Source of the DNA: Shewanella aestuarii
Lineage (GTDB): Bacteria; Pseudomonadota; Gammaproteobacteria; Enterobacterales; Shewanellaceae
DNA: 64,000 nucleotides
Assembly (NCBI RefSeq): GCF_014647215.1
Contig: NZ_BMOT01000001.1
Span: 682,001 to 746,000 of the forward strand
Reading direction: 5' to 3'
Positions within the stretch are counted from its first letter, which is position 1. Each line of letters begins with the position of its first letter. The notes beneath the pieces were generated by a model. The model searched no databases. It worked only from the letters and a program-made list of their open reading frames with translations, and was not told the origin of the DNA. Positions 48,161 through 57,818 of this stretch are shown here, in pieces. The position numbers and the translations under genes are program-made.

Positions 48161-51100
48161 ATGGCAGATACAAACAAGGGATTGATCGCCTGGTTTGCAC
48201 GTAATTCGGTTGCTGCAAACTTGTTGATGATCATCATTTTACTTGGCGGGCTGTTAACCGCTAACTCAATACGAAAGCAGTTTTTTCCAGCCGTCGAGAT
48301 AAACTGGATAGAATTCAGTGCTGTATATTCAGGCACAGCACCGCAAGAAGTAGAAGAAGGCATTACGGTTAAAATTGAACAAGCACTTGAGCGTGTACAA
48401 GGGCTAAAACGGATTATTACCTACTCTAACCGCAATATGGCCAATGGTTATTTTCAGATTGAAGATGAATATGATCCGCAAGTGGTGTTAGAGGAAGTGA
48501 AATCTGAAATTGATTCTATTTCAACTTTCCCTGCGGGTATGGAACCACCCAAGGTAGAGCGCATTAAAATTCGACAAGAAGTCATGTATTTAAGTTTATA
48601 TGGTGACTTGTCTCAGCGTCAGTTAAAAGACTTAGGTGAACGTATTCATGATGAAATGATGCAGCTCCCGGGTGTTAACATCACTGAATATTATGGTGGT
48701 TTAGCTTATGAAATTAGCGTCGAAGTCAGTAAAGATCGATTACGCGAATTTGGCTTAACCTTCAACGATGTCGCTGAAGCGGTTCGCGGGTATTCTCGCA
48801 ACATGTCAGCTGGTCAGATCAAAGCTGAGAATGGTTACATTAACCTAAGGGTCGAAAACCAAGCCTATGTCGGTTATGAGTTTGAAGATTTGCCTTTATT
48901 AACCCTTGAAGACGGTACGACTGTGCTAGTAGGTGATATTGCCACCGTCAGCGACGGCTTTGAAGACGGTATTCAATACTCAAAATTTAATGGCAAAAAT
49001 TCAGTAACCTTCTTTATCGGCGCTGCACGTAATCAAAGTATCACAGACGTGGCTAAGACAATTCGTGACTATGTAGATAAAAAGCAAAAAGTATTACCTC
49101 AAGGCGTGCAACTTGAACCTTGGGTTGATATGACCTATTACCTTGAAGGTCGTTTAGATTTAATGCTTGATAGCATGAAGTCGGGTGCCGTATTGGTATT
49201 TTTAATGCTTGCGCTGTTTCTTCGCGTTCGCTTAGCGTTTTGGGTAATGATGGGCTTACCAGTGTGTTTTCTCGGAACCTTACTGTTCATGCCCCTCTCC
49301 TTTATCGATGTCACCATCAACGTGATCAGTTTATTCGCCTTTATTTTGGTGTTAGGTATTGTGGTCGATGACGCCATTGTTATGGGGGAAAGCGCGCATA
49401 CAGAATGCCAAGAGCACGGTCAAAATGTTGAAAGTGTTATCCGAGGTGTTCAACGAGTGGCCATGCCAGCCACATTTGGGGTATTAACCACCATTGCCGC
49501 TTTCTTACCCATCACCTTAGACGACGGCCCATCGAGTGCATTCGGCCAAGCAATCGGCTTTGTGGTTATTTTATGCCTACTGTTTTCACTGATCGAATCT
49601 AAACTGATCCTGCCATCACATTTAGCCCATATGAAACGTCCTAAAGTGGTACAGCCAGGTTCTAAAAACCCACTCGATTGGCTACGTAATGGCGTTAACT
49701 TTATTCAAGCTCGCGTTGAAAAAGGCTTAAGTTGGTTTATCGAAAATGTATACCGCCCAAGTTTAAAACTTGCGGTTAAATATCGCTATACCGTGATTAT
49801 GATGTTTATTAGTTTTATTTTAATTTGCGCTGGATTATATGCCGGTGGCTTGGTGAGATTTATTGGCCAACCCAAAATTCCGCATGATTTTCCGCGGGTC
49901 AAAATTGAAATGAACGTTGATGCATCTGAAAAAGCCACTCTTGAGGCCGCATTGGCCATCGAGTCAACCTTATATAGTGTTGACAAAGAACTGATTGAAA
50001 AATACGGCCAAGGCATGATTGCCGAAATGCAAGTTGACCTTAGAGGCCGCACCAGCGCTGAGGTCATGACTAAACTAGTTGACCCAGAGTTACGTCCAAT
50101 GAATACCTTTGAGGTGGCGGAATTATGGCGTCAAAAGATGCCGCAAATTCCAGGAGTTAAATCCTTCACTATTCAAGACAGTTTATTTGGTGGTGGCCTA
50201 GAAGATGGTGACATCAGTTTCCGTTTAGAAGGAAAAGATGAAACACAACTTGTCGCAGCGTCCTTAGCGTTAAAAGAAAAACTTAATTCACTCAAGGGCG
50301 TGAGTGATGTCAACGACAGCCGCCAATCGAGTGCTAAAGAGGTACAGTTCCAACTGAAGCCATTAGCACACAGTTTAGGCCTCACCTTAGCTAACATTGC
50401 TGGACAAGTTGGCAATAGTTTTTACGGTTTGGAAGCACAGCGGATTATCCGTAACGGCGAAGAAATTAAGGTCATGTTACGTTACCCAGAAGAGCAACGT
50501 AATTCGATAGCCTTAGTGCAAGAGGTGTTGATTAAAACCAGCCAAGGTGCTGAGCTACCTTTGTCTGAAGTGGCTGAGATATCTGTGGTGCAAGGCGTCA
50601 ACAGTATTCGCCGCGAAAATGGTAATCGCACTATCAATGTTTGGGCAAACGTGGATGCTGATCAAGCTGAGCCATTTAAGCTTGCTAAAGATATCCGTGA
50701 TAACTTTATCCCTGAACTTTTGGCTAAATACCCAAGGGTACATAGTGAAGTATCTGGTAGTATCCAAGAGCAGCTAGACAGTGCTGACACACAATTACGA
50801 GATTTTATCATCTCGTTATTAGTGATATACAGCTTGTTGGCTATTCCTTTGAGATCTTACTTACAGCCAATCATGATCATGTCGGTGATCCCTTTCGGTG
50901 TCATTGGTTCGGTTTTAGGTCATATTCTGTTGGGGATTGATTTAAGTGCATTATCTATGTTCGGTATCATTGCCGCCGCTGGTGTGGTGGTAAACGATAG
51001 CCTAGTGATGGTGGACTATGTCAATAAATCTCGCTTACAAGGTGTGGCAATAAAAGAGGCGGTGTTAAATGCTGGTTGCCGTCGTTTTAGAGCGATTATG

Positions 51101-51331
51101 TTGACATCGTTAACCACCTTTATTGGCTTGGTACCCATTATGGCGGAAACCAGCATGCAGGCTCAAATGGTTATTCCAATGGCCGTTTCTCTTGCTTTTG
51201 GTGTGTTGTTTGCAACCGTTGTGACCTTATGTTTGATCCCTTGTTTGTATATTGCCATTGAGGACAGCAAAGCCATGATGCGTAAAATGATAGCGATATA
51301 CATGCCAGAAAAAGCACATCCTGCTACCTAA
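48161..51331 (+). CDS. RND-family (AcrB-like) efflux pump
   Basis: A 1056-residue proton-driven inner-membrane transporter of the AcrB/AcrF family. The two-fold RND layout is clear: first helix near residues 17-35, large periplasmic loop, helices about 340-480, a second loop and helices about 875-1035. GIVVDDAIVMGESAHTE (about 400-420) carries the paired aspartates of the proton relay. The PFGVIGSVLGHILLGIDLS segment and the AAAGVVVNDSLVMVDYV segment in the second half are also typical. It more closely resembles the less studied VexK-type pumps of marine bacteria than AcrB itself. The substrate is unknown; drugs, bile-type detergents or metabolites are possible. Confidence 0.93.
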   Translation: MADTNKGLIAWFARNSVAANLLMIIILLGGLLTANSIRKQFFPAVEINWIEFSAVYSGTAPQEVEEGITVKIEQALERVQGLKRIITYSNRNMANGYFQIEDEYDPQVVLEEVKSEIDSISTFPAGMEPPKVERIKIRQEVMYLSLYGDLSQRQLKDLGERIHDEMMQLPGVNITEYYGGLAYEISVEVSKDRLREFGLTFNDVAEAVRGYSRNMSAGQIKAENGYINLRVENQAYVGYEFEDLPLLTLEDGTTVLVGDIATVSDGFEDGIQYSKFNGKNSVTFFIGAARNQSITDVAKTIRDYVDKKQKVLPQGVQLEPWVDMTYYLEGRLDLMLDSMKSGAVLVFLMLALFLRVRLAFWVMMGLPVCFLGTLLFMPLSFIDVTINVISLFAFILVLGIVVDDAIVMGESAHTECQEHGQNVESVIRGVQRVAMPATFGVLTTIAAFLPITLDDGPSSAFGQAIGFVVILCLLFSLIESKLILPSHLAHMKRPKVVQPGSKNPLDWLRNGVNFIQARVEKGLSWFIENVYRPSLKLAVKYRYTVIMMFISFILICAGLYAGGLVRFIGQPKIPHDFPRVKIEMNVDASEKATLEAALAIESTLYSVDKELIEKYGQGMIAEMQVDLRGRTSAEVMTKLVDPELRPMNTFEVAELWRQKMPQIPGVKSFTIQDSLFGGGLEDGDISFRLEGKDETQLVAASLALKEKLNSLKGVSDVNDSRQSSAKEVQFQLKPLAHSLGLTLANIAGQVGNSFYGLEAQRIIRNGEEIKVMLRYPEEQRNSIALVQEVLIKTSQGAELPLSEVAEISVVQGVNSIRRENGNRTINVWANVDADQAEPFKLAKDIRDNFIPELLAKYPRVHSEVSGSIQEQLDSADTQLRDFIISLLVIYSLLAIPLRSYLQPIMIMSVIPFGVIGSVLGHILLGIDLSALSMFGIIAAAGVVVNDSLVMVDYVNKSRLQGVAIKEAVLNAGCRRFRAIMLTSLTTFIGLVPIMAETSMQAQMVIPMAVSLAFGVLFATVVTLCLIPCLYIAIEDSKAMMRKMIAIYMPEKAHPAT

Positions 51332-51363
51332 TAGGTGAAGTAATCCAAGCATAAATTGGTGAT

Positions 51364-51392
51364 AAAAATGCCAGCATTAGCTGGCATTTTTT
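51364..51392. terminator. Bidirectional terminator
   Basis: AAAAATGCCAGC and GCTGGCATTTTTT form an almost perfect stem around ATTA, with T tracts both ways, between the convergent RND pump and HlyD-family genes. Confidence 0.93.
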
Positions 51393-51418
51393 ATGTTTGA
51401 ACTCAATGGTCGCCAGTT

Positions 51419-52534
51419 TTATAGTGCACTAAAGTAAGCTTTAATCGCTTTTAATCGCACCGTTGCCCCACCAATAATGTCCATGAAGCCTAAAATTGGA
51501 TGCGGTTTTTCTGCTGATATCCAAGCAGAACCTGTCGCCCCGATTGGTACGTTGTAACCTTCAGGTTCAATAAACTCAATCACCACAGTACGACCATGCG
51601 AGCCCATGTTATTGCCCACATGTTGTCTAACATGCTGAGTACCGCTCATAGGGTTAATTAACGCTTCACCAGTACCTGATGTAATACTGTGAACCCTGCC
51701 CCTGAAAATTTCACCAGGATAAGCATCAACATAAAACTCAGCAAATTGTCCTTTTTTAATATAACGGTAAGCTTGATCTGCAATCCGCATTTCCAAGAAT
51801 TTTTTACTGGTATCGTATAAATGCATGTTACCTAGACGCGTGCCTTCTGTAACATTAGTAATCGATAACTGGCCATCATATTGAGCACGAATTTCACGAC
51901 GATTATCTTGCCACTTCGCAGAGTCAATTTGAGCATCATAGGACTGCATTTGTGCGTCATGGGATTGCATTTGTGCATCAAGTGCCAACAACTCAGCTTG
52001 CATAGCCGATATTTGCGCTGTGTTAGCATCAATATGCGACATAAGATTATCTTTATCTTGCTGACTTGAAAAATCATTCAACTTAGTCAAACGCTCTAAA
52101 TTTCGCTTGTCGTTATCAACACTAAAGACTAAAGCATTTATCTTTTCATTACCGGCATTGCGTTGAGCAATAACCGCATTTTTTTGGCCGATTACTGCAT
52201 CTTTCTGAGCTTGAAGCGCTTTAATTTGCTCGGTGCTGTCCACTGACACTAAGGTGTAAATGAGATCGCCCTTTTTGACCATCTGATTGTGTGTAACATA
52301 AATATTTTCAACTTCTTGGCCAATTAATGGGCTTAACACCGCATGGGGAGCTTTTACGGTAGAGCTATCGGTTAAATCCGCAGGTGACCAGAATCTATGT
52401 CCCGTGAATAATGCAAATGCGATAAACATTCCGACACCAATTGAGCGCACCGCATTTTTTAAATTCCATTCAATCACGCCTAGCTTGACTAATAACCAGA
52501 TAACTAATACATAAGGCAGCATAATTTCTTTCAT
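51419..52534 (-). CDS. HlyD-family membrane-fusion protein
   Basis: A 371-residue protein with an N-terminal inner-membrane region of two hydrophobic stretches (about residues 5-20 and 30-48), a split lipoyl/biotinyl-like domain, and a long coiled coil (about 100-195). It contains a short tandem repeat, DAQMQSH DAQMQSY DAQIDS. Typical HlyD signs are VKAPHAVLSPLIGQEVENIYV and the beta-barrel end (VVIEFIEPEGYNVPIGATG). It overlaps the upstream gene by four bases (ATGA), so the two are co-translated. The pattern of small membrane protein plus HlyD protein resembles the E. coli YibI-YibH and YiaW-YiaV pairs, which lack a dedicated pump and have no clear function. Confidence 0.86.
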   Translation of the reverse strand: MKEIMLPYVLVIWLLVKLGVIEWNLKNAVRSIGVGMFIAFALFTGHRFWSPADLTDSSTVKAPHAVLSPLIGQEVENIYVTHNQMVKKGDLIYTLVSVDSTEQIKALQAQKDAVIGQKNAVIAQRNAGNEKINALVFSVDNDKRNLERLTKLNDFSSQQDKDNLMSHIDANTAQISAMQAELLALDAQMQSHDAQMQSYDAQIDSAKWQDNRREIRAQYDGQLSITNVTEGTRLGNMHLYDTSKKFLEMRIADQAYRYIKKGQFAEFYVDAYPGEIFRGRVHSITSGTGEALINPMSGTQHVRQHVGNNMGSHGRTVVIEFIEPEGYNVPIGATGSAWISAEKPHPILGFMDIIGGATVRLKAIKAYFSAL

Positions 52535-52995
52535 GACTGATTACCTTTTATTCCATCATTGATGATTTTTGAAATACGGTTTGATACCAGATCCCAGCGA
52601 GCAAACGCGATAATGATCGCCAAAACCCACCAGGTTTTATCGATGAACAAACCGCATAACGACAAGGCAAAAACAATTTGTGTATGTGCGCTAGACATAG
52701 CTTCTGCTTTATGGACAGCAACCTCATGTAATTGCCAAAACAGATATAAAACGTAAACCACTAATGCAAGGGTAATAACAAAAATAATACCCATAAAGAA
52801 CTCAGAATCGAGAAGAGCAAGAATAGAGGGATATCCTCCTGAAAAATAAGACTCTGGGATCTCTTTTCCATGAACAGCCGCTAATAATGAAAATCCTTTG
52901 CTGATCAAAATTACTCCGCCCAAGGTGATTAATCCCTTTATGAATTTCATAAAGAGTTGGCCCTTGGTCGGTTTTACAACCGTGACTTGCTGCAT
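52531..52995 (-). CDS. Small inner-membrane protein paired with HlyD-family protein
   Basis: A 154-residue protein with three or four predicted membrane helices (about residues 18-40, 65-88, 105-120 and 122-138). It has no clear resemblance to a named family in my reading; its position and size recall the YiaW/YibI partners of HlyD-type proteins. The ATG at 52995 has GGAG six bases upstream; an upstream in-frame GTG overlaps that site and is unlikely. The gene is co-transcribed with the HlyD gene and divergent from a LysR gene. Confidence 0.8.
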   Translation of the reverse strand: MQQVTVVKPTKGQLFMKFIKGLITLGGVILISKGFSLLAAVHGKEIPESYFSGGYPSILALLDSEFFMGIIFVITLALVVYVLYLFWQLHEVAVHKAEAMSSAHTQIVFALSLCGLFIDKTWWVLAIIIAFARWDLVSNRISKIINDGIKGNQS

Positions 52996-53229
52996 AATAT
53001 TCTCCACTATGCCTATTGATTACCAGTGGAATACTAAATGAAAATTGAAGTACAAATGGAATATGGGTTATTCCTGTTATAAGATGTGTCTTTAGATTAA
53101 GTGAATCATGCGTATTGAGTATCAACACGCTACGAGTGATTGAATAGCATCATAATTTTAATAACCTCTAGACTCACTTTTTACTACAGCTAAATGAGTT
53201 TCTAGCCTAAATAACTAAAATGGATGTGT

Positions 53230-54030
53230 ATGGATCTCAATGCATTAAATGTATTTGTCACTTTATTTAAAACGGGTTCAACATTGCGAGCGGCTGCAAA
53301 GCTTAATCGTTCACAATCTTTTGTATCTAAAATACTGGCACAATTAAGAGAAGACTTAGGCGATCCATTATTTATCCGCACAGCCAATGGCTTACAACCT
53401 ACTTCCTATGCCATCCAAATTGCCCCCAAATTACAAAATGCCATAGAACAAATTTCGGTAGCATTAGAGCCGGAATCTTTTAGTCCAGCTAAATTAGAAT
53501 TTATCTCTATCCATATCTCTGAGCCCTTATTAGTTATGATAGCCAAGCCGCTAATCAATAAAATTCGGGCGGAAACCAATGCGATAGTGGAGCTTAGACA
53601 ATGGCGCAAAGAAAGTAACAACCAGCTTATAGACGGTAACGTTGATATTGGCATACAAGCCTTAAAAGAACGCCCACAAGAGCTCTATCAGAAAAAAATT
53701 GCCTGTGGCGCGGCAAAGTTGATTGGCAATCAATCTGGTGAGTACGTCAAGTTGATGATCGACGATTACAACGAAAACCTGAATTTATTTCGAACTGTGA
53801 TTGATGAAAAATTAAATGCCACAATTTTAGTGGATAATTATGCGGTACTCAGTCAACTCATGGATCAACATTTTACCTATAGTTTTCAATTACCCAATAA
53901 ACAGCATACTGACAATAAAATTGGAGTCGACATTGCCATGATATGTCACTCAGCAAAACGCTATAACCCCAAAACCGTTTGGCTATCAGATATTTGTGAG
54001 TCGGTAATCAAGGATGCGATTAACCAATAA
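53230..54030 (+). CDS. LysR-family regulator divergent from the HlyD pair
   Basis: A 266-residue LysR-type regulator, shorter than the usual 290-310. The DNA-binding domain is at about residues 1-62 (TGSTLRAAAKLNRSQSFVSK) and a reduced effector domain follows. The ATG at 53230 is preferred because GGA lies at suitable distance and the usual MDLNALNVFV start results; an ATG two codons earlier is possible. Because it is divergent from the HlyD/membrane-protein pair with a 230-bp shared region, it probably regulates that pair. This is a positional inference. Confidence 0.85.
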   Translation: MDLNALNVFVTLFKTGSTLRAAAKLNRSQSFVSKILAQLREDLGDPLFIRTANGLQPTSYAIQIAPKLQNAIEQISVALEPESFSPAKLEFISIHISEPLLVMIAKPLINKIRAETNAIVELRQWRKESNNQLIDGNVDIGIQALKERPQELYQKKIACGAAKLIGNQSGEYVKLMIDDYNENLNLFRTVIDEKLNATILVDNYAVLSQLMDQHFTYSFQLPNKQHTDNKIGVDIAMICHSAKRYNPKTVWLSDICESVIKDAINQ

Positions 54031-54074
54031 CGCATAGTTTAATCATTGCATTATAAATTTTAGAGGTGAAGTCA

Positions 54075-56786
54075 ATGAGTCAGCGTAGTATTGTTTCATT
54101 ATTTAAACCCACCTCAGTAGCGGTGATCGGCGCTTCAGATAATCCAACGCGAGCTGGCCGAGCCATCATGCGAAACCTACTTTCAGGTGGTTTTTCTGGG
54201 CCAATTATGCCCGTCACCCCTAAATATACTGCGGTGATGGGCGTATTAGCTTATCCCAATATTGAAGCATTACCCGTCAAACCAGATTTAGCCATAATCT
54301 GTACCGCTGACCATCGAGTCCCCTCTATCATTGAGCGCTTAGCACAATTTGGCTGCAAAGCCGCAATCATCATGGCCAGTGGCATGGCCGATACCTTTGA
54401 TGATAACGGAGTCAGTTTACTTGCCCTAACCCAACAACATGCAAAACGCTACGGCATGCGGATTTTAGGCCCAAACAGTTTAGGCATGATATTGCCGACA
54501 ATCGGTTTAAATGCCAGTCTGGCTCATGCCAGCGCAAAAGCAGGTAAAGTGGCATTTGTCTCTCAATCTGCGGCCATTTGCACCACAGTTCTCGACTGGG
54601 CCAATAATAAAGATATTGGTTTCTCTTCGTTTATTTCACTTGGCGATGCATCAGATATCGATTTTGATGAACTACTAGACTACTTAGGTCGAGACAGTAA
54701 AACCTCAGCCATCATGTTGTATATTGATTCCATTAACGACAAGCGCCGATTTCTGTCAGCAGCAAGGGCGGCATCACGCAATAAGCCGATATTTGTGATC
54801 AAATCAGGCCGAAGTCATGAAGGTGCTAGAGCCGCCATGATCCACACAGGTGGAGTGCGAGGTAACGATGCCGTATTTGAAGCAGCATTTCGTCGTGCTG
54901 GTATGCTGCGGGTAAATGACCTGATTGAATTATTTGCCGCAGTAGAAAGCCTTGCCCATGCGAGTGCCTTGAAAGGTGAACGCTTGGCCATTATGAGTAA
55001 TGGCGGCGGGCCTGCGGTATTAGCCGCCGATGAGTTAATTATCAAAGGCGGTAAACTGGCGCAATTGTCACCCGCTTTGTTGAATGATTTAAATCAGCAT
55101 TTACCCAATACTTGGTCAAAACAAAACCCGATAGATATGGTGGGTGATGCCAATGCGCAGCGCTATGGTGACACGTTAAAACGCCTGATGGATGAAGATA
55201 ATATTGATGCTATTTTAATCCTACACTCACCATCAATATTGCAACAAAGCGAGCAAATTGCCCAAAGTATTATTGATACATACTCCCAGCACCCTCGTAA
55301 AAACAGGCTCAATATTCTAACCAATTGGAGCGGTGAAGATTCCGCTTACATGGCGCGTAAAAAATTCAACCAGGCCAGTATTCCCACTTATCGAACTCCA
55401 GAAGGAGCCGTGCGTGCATTTATGCACATGGTTGAATATCGCCGTAATCAAAAGCTACTGCAAGAAGTGCCACAATCTATTCCGGATAACATTCCAACAG
55501 ACAGTGCTACAGCAAGGCAATTACTGCAAGCCTACCAGAACGAAAATCAATTGGTTTTAGGCACTTATCAAGTTAGCAACATCTTAAAGGCTTATGGCTT
55601 AAACACCATTAATACCTGGTTTGTCACTGACGTTGCCGATGCCGTCACTGTAGCAGATAAAGCCGGTTATCCAGTGGCGTTAAAAGTACAATCTCCTGAC
55701 TTACAATATAAATCCGATGTCCACGGCGTAATGCTTAACCTAACCAGCTCTGATGAGGTAAACCAAGCCGCACACTCAATTATTGATAGAGTGCATCAGG
55801 CTAATCCCAATGCACGCATTGAAGGCTTAGTGATCCAAAAAATGGCATTAACTGCTGGCACCCAAGAAATTCGTGTATCGGTGATCAACGATCCGGTATT
55901 TGGCCCCGCAATTTGTTTAGGTGAAAGTGGCACCCAATGGGACCCAACACAAGATGCATCGGTTGCTCTGCCCCCACTGAATATGACCTTGGCACGTTAC
56001 ATGGTTATTCAAGCACTAAAAACCAACAAACTGCGTGACCGTCATCTGCCGCTTGGGCTAAATATGAACGCCCTATGTGTGATGCTCACGCAAATTTCGC
56101 ACCTGATTATTGATTGCCCTGAAATTGCCGAAATCGACTTCAATCCCGTGCTGGCTGCCGGTGAGAATATTACCCTACTTGATGTTGACGTACGCTTACA
56201 TCCTTTGGGACATGACAGCAGTAATCGCCTAGCGATTTTGCCCTACCCTAAAGAATTGGAAGAAACCTTAATTCTTAAAAATGGCTTAGCAGTAATGTTA
56301 AGACCGATCCTGCCAGAAGATGAGCCCAAACACATGGACTTTGATAATGCATTATCCGAAGAAGACAGATACAAACGCTACTTTGGTGTGCGCTCAAAAA
56401 TGACCCATGAAGAAATGGCAGTATTAACCCAGATTGATTACTCACGTGAAATGGCATTTATTGCCACCACAAAACTGGCGGATGGACAAGAGCTAACCTT
56501 AGGAGCCGTAAGGGCATCGACTGACCCTGATAATACCGAAGCCGAATTTGCCATGGCTGTGCGAACCGATTATCAAGGCATAGGTTTAGGTAAACGATTG
56601 CTAGAAAAACTTATCCATTATTATCGTGGCAACAACACCCCTGTTCTTACTGGCTTTACCATGTTTGAAAACCGTAACATGGCTAATCTAGCCAAGTCAT
56701 TAGGATTTGAAGTCACATTTGATATGGAAGAACACTTGATAAAAATGCACATGGCGTTTGACCATAAAAATACCCCGACAGAGTAA
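54075..56786 (+). CDS. patZ: Protein lysine acetyltransferase PatZ (YfiQ/Pka)
   Basis: A 903-residue enzyme that acetylates lysines of acetyl-CoA synthetase and other metabolic enzymes. It combines an NDP-forming acyl-CoA synthetase-like part (CoA-binding domain at about 10-130, VAVIGASDNPTRAGRA; succinyl-CoA ligase-like region to about 460; ATP-grasp about 490-715) with a C-terminal GNAT domain (about 735-890, AVRTDYQGIGLGKRLLEKLI). The whole protein matches E. coli PatZ in order and length. The histidine active in true ligases cannot be assumed functional here. The ATG at 54075 has AGGTGA upstream; an in-frame GTG three codons earlier is less likely. Confidence 0.95.
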   Translation: MSQRSIVSLFKPTSVAVIGASDNPTRAGRAIMRNLLSGGFSGPIMPVTPKYTAVMGVLAYPNIEALPVKPDLAIICTADHRVPSIIERLAQFGCKAAIIMASGMADTFDDNGVSLLALTQQHAKRYGMRILGPNSLGMILPTIGLNASLAHASAKAGKVAFVSQSAAICTTVLDWANNKDIGFSSFISLGDASDIDFDELLDYLGRDSKTSAIMLYIDSINDKRRFLSAARAASRNKPIFVIKSGRSHEGARAAMIHTGGVRGNDAVFEAAFRRAGMLRVNDLIELFAAVESLAHASALKGERLAIMSNGGGPAVLAADELIIKGGKLAQLSPALLNDLNQHLPNTWSKQNPIDMVGDANAQRYGDTLKRLMDEDNIDAILILHSPSILQQSEQIAQSIIDTYSQHPRKNRLNILTNWSGEDSAYMARKKFNQASIPTYRTPEGAVRAFMHMVEYRRNQKLLQEVPQSIPDNIPTDSATARQLLQAYQNENQLVLGTYQVSNILKAYGLNTINTWFVTDVADAVTVADKAGYPVALKVQSPDLQYKSDVHGVMLNLTSSDEVNQAAHSIIDRVHQANPNARIEGLVIQKMALTAGTQEIRVSVINDPVFGPAICLGESGTQWDPTQDASVALPPLNMTLARYMVIQALKTNKLRDRHLPLGLNMNALCVMLTQISHLIIDCPEIAEIDFNPVLAAGENITLLDVDVRLHPLGHDSSNRLAILPYPKELEETLILKNGLAVMLRPILPEDEPKHMDFDNALSEEDRYKRYFGVRSKMTHEEMAVLTQIDYSREMAFIATTKLADGQELTLGAVRASTDPDNTEAEFAMAVRTDYQGIGLGKRLLEKLIHYYRGNNTPVLTGFTMFENRNMANLAKSLGFEVTFDMEEHLIKMHMAFDHKNTPTE

Positions 56787-56800
56787 ACTGACAATTGAAT

Positions 56801-57394
56801 ATGCTTCAAAATAACGCACAATATTACGATCAATTATTTACTGAGTTATCCTTAAGTGAAACAAGGCTAGAATCAATTGAGTTTGAACAGTGCGATTTTA
56901 ATGGGTGTGACTTCTTCGCAGCAACATTCAGTCACTGTAAGTTTATTAACTGTCGCTTCACCCAATGTAATTTAAGCTTACTGAAAAGTAACTATTCAGC
57001 GTTTGTCGAAGTGCACTTCGTTGATTGTAAAATGCTCGGTATTGATTGGACTCTGGCACATTGGCCCAAATATACCGTTAATCCTGAGCTGTCGTTCACC
57101 CGCTGTATATTGAACGATAGCTCATTTTTTGGTTTAACCTTACATGAACTGGCGTTAGCTGAGTGTAAAGTACAAGAAGTCGATTTTAGAAGTGGTGATT
57201 TTAGTCACTCATCAATGACCGAGTGTGATTTTCATAACAGTCTGTTTATGCGAACAAATCTGCAAAAAACTGATTTTAGTGGATCCATCAATTTCAACAT
57301 CAATATCAATGAAAACAATCTCCATAAAGCCAAGTTTTCCCGCTACGAAGCACTCAGCTTATTAGAAAGTTTATCGATAGAACTTGTGGACTAA
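56801..57394 (+). CDS. Pentapeptide-repeat protein (McbG/Qnr-like fold)
   Basis: A 197-residue protein of pentapeptide repeats (for example CDFNG CDFFA ATFSH CKFIN CRFTQ CNLSL), interrupted near the middle by ALWTLAH-like residues and a loop, then continuing as CILND...DFRSGDFSHSSMTECDFHN. The pattern of alternating phenylalanine or leucine centres fits a right-handed quadrilateral beta-helix. The interruption and length resemble McbG, which protects gyrase from microcin B17, and more distantly Qnr proteins that protect gyrase from quinolones. Whether this one protects gyrase is not known. The ATG at 56801 or a TTG two codons upstream could be the start; neither has a clear ribosome-binding site. 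It lies 14 bases after patZ and is probably read through from it. Confidence 0.82.
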   Translation: MLQNNAQYYDQLFTELSLSETRLESIEFEQCDFNGCDFFAATFSHCKFINCRFTQCNLSLLKSNYSAFVEVHFVDCKMLGIDWTLAHWPKYTVNPELSFTRCILNDSSFFGLTLHELALAECKVQEVDFRSGDFSHSSMTECDFHNSLFMRTNLQKTDFSGSINFNININENNLHKAKFSRYEALSLLESLSIELVD

Positions 57395-57461
57395 CTTAAA
57401 AAGTGGGTCATATTTAATCTCAGTTCGATAATAAATTTATATCAAACAACACCCTACACCG

Positions 57462-57686
57462 CTAACTGGTTAAATTTACTTGCAATTGAAGCATGATACC
57501 AATAGGTAGAACCCAACTATAAATAAAATTCGGCTCCAATTTTTTCGCAAGAGCCCCCCCCCTAGTTAAAGCTAACCAACCACCAATTAATAAAGATAAT
57601 GAAAAGCCTTGGAATAATGACGGGACAAATAATAACATCCCATAAACAAAATTCCCCAGACCAAATACTTTAACTCCAGTTGGCAC
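57462..57686 (-). CDS. Small membrane protein, last cassette of the array
   Basis: A 74-residue protein with two or three hydrophobic stretches (about residues 8-22, 26-40 and 52-68) and no recognised family. The start is GTG, with AAGGAG seven bases upstream, which supports expression. It begins 17 bases after the boundary core of the attC-like element at 57703-57807, as expected for an integron cassette gene. A run of nine Gs in the coding strand (plus-strand Cs at 57554-57562) is prone to slippage and sequencing error, so the reading frame beyond it needs care. No attC is seen after it. Confidence 0.5.
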   Translation of the reverse strand: MPTGVKVFGLGNFVYGMLLFVPSLFQGFSLSLLIGGWLALTRGGALAKKLEPNFIYSWVLPIGIMLQLQVNLTS

Positions 57687-57702
57687 TCGAACGCTCCTTG
57701 CT

Positions 57703-57807
57703 CACTAACGCTAAGCTAACGGGCAGTGACGTAGCAGCATAATCGCGAAGCGCCGCTGGGTTAATGTCCCAGTGACCGAAGGGAACGAGTTAAGCGCCTT
57801 GTATGTG
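57703..57807 (-). repeat. attC-like site after the 119-residue gene
   Basis: Read on the minus strand, it begins with a degenerate core (CACATAC, apparently GTTATG-type with one T lost; the neighbouring bases GGTCACATA match the next site) and CAAGGCGCTTAA, and ends with TTAGCTTAGC and the core GTTAGTG. The two ends are partly complementary with unequal bases, as in attC. It lies just after the stop of the 119-residue gene. It is the least regular of the four main sites. Confidence 0.65.
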
Positions 57808-57818
57808 ACCTGCCGATA

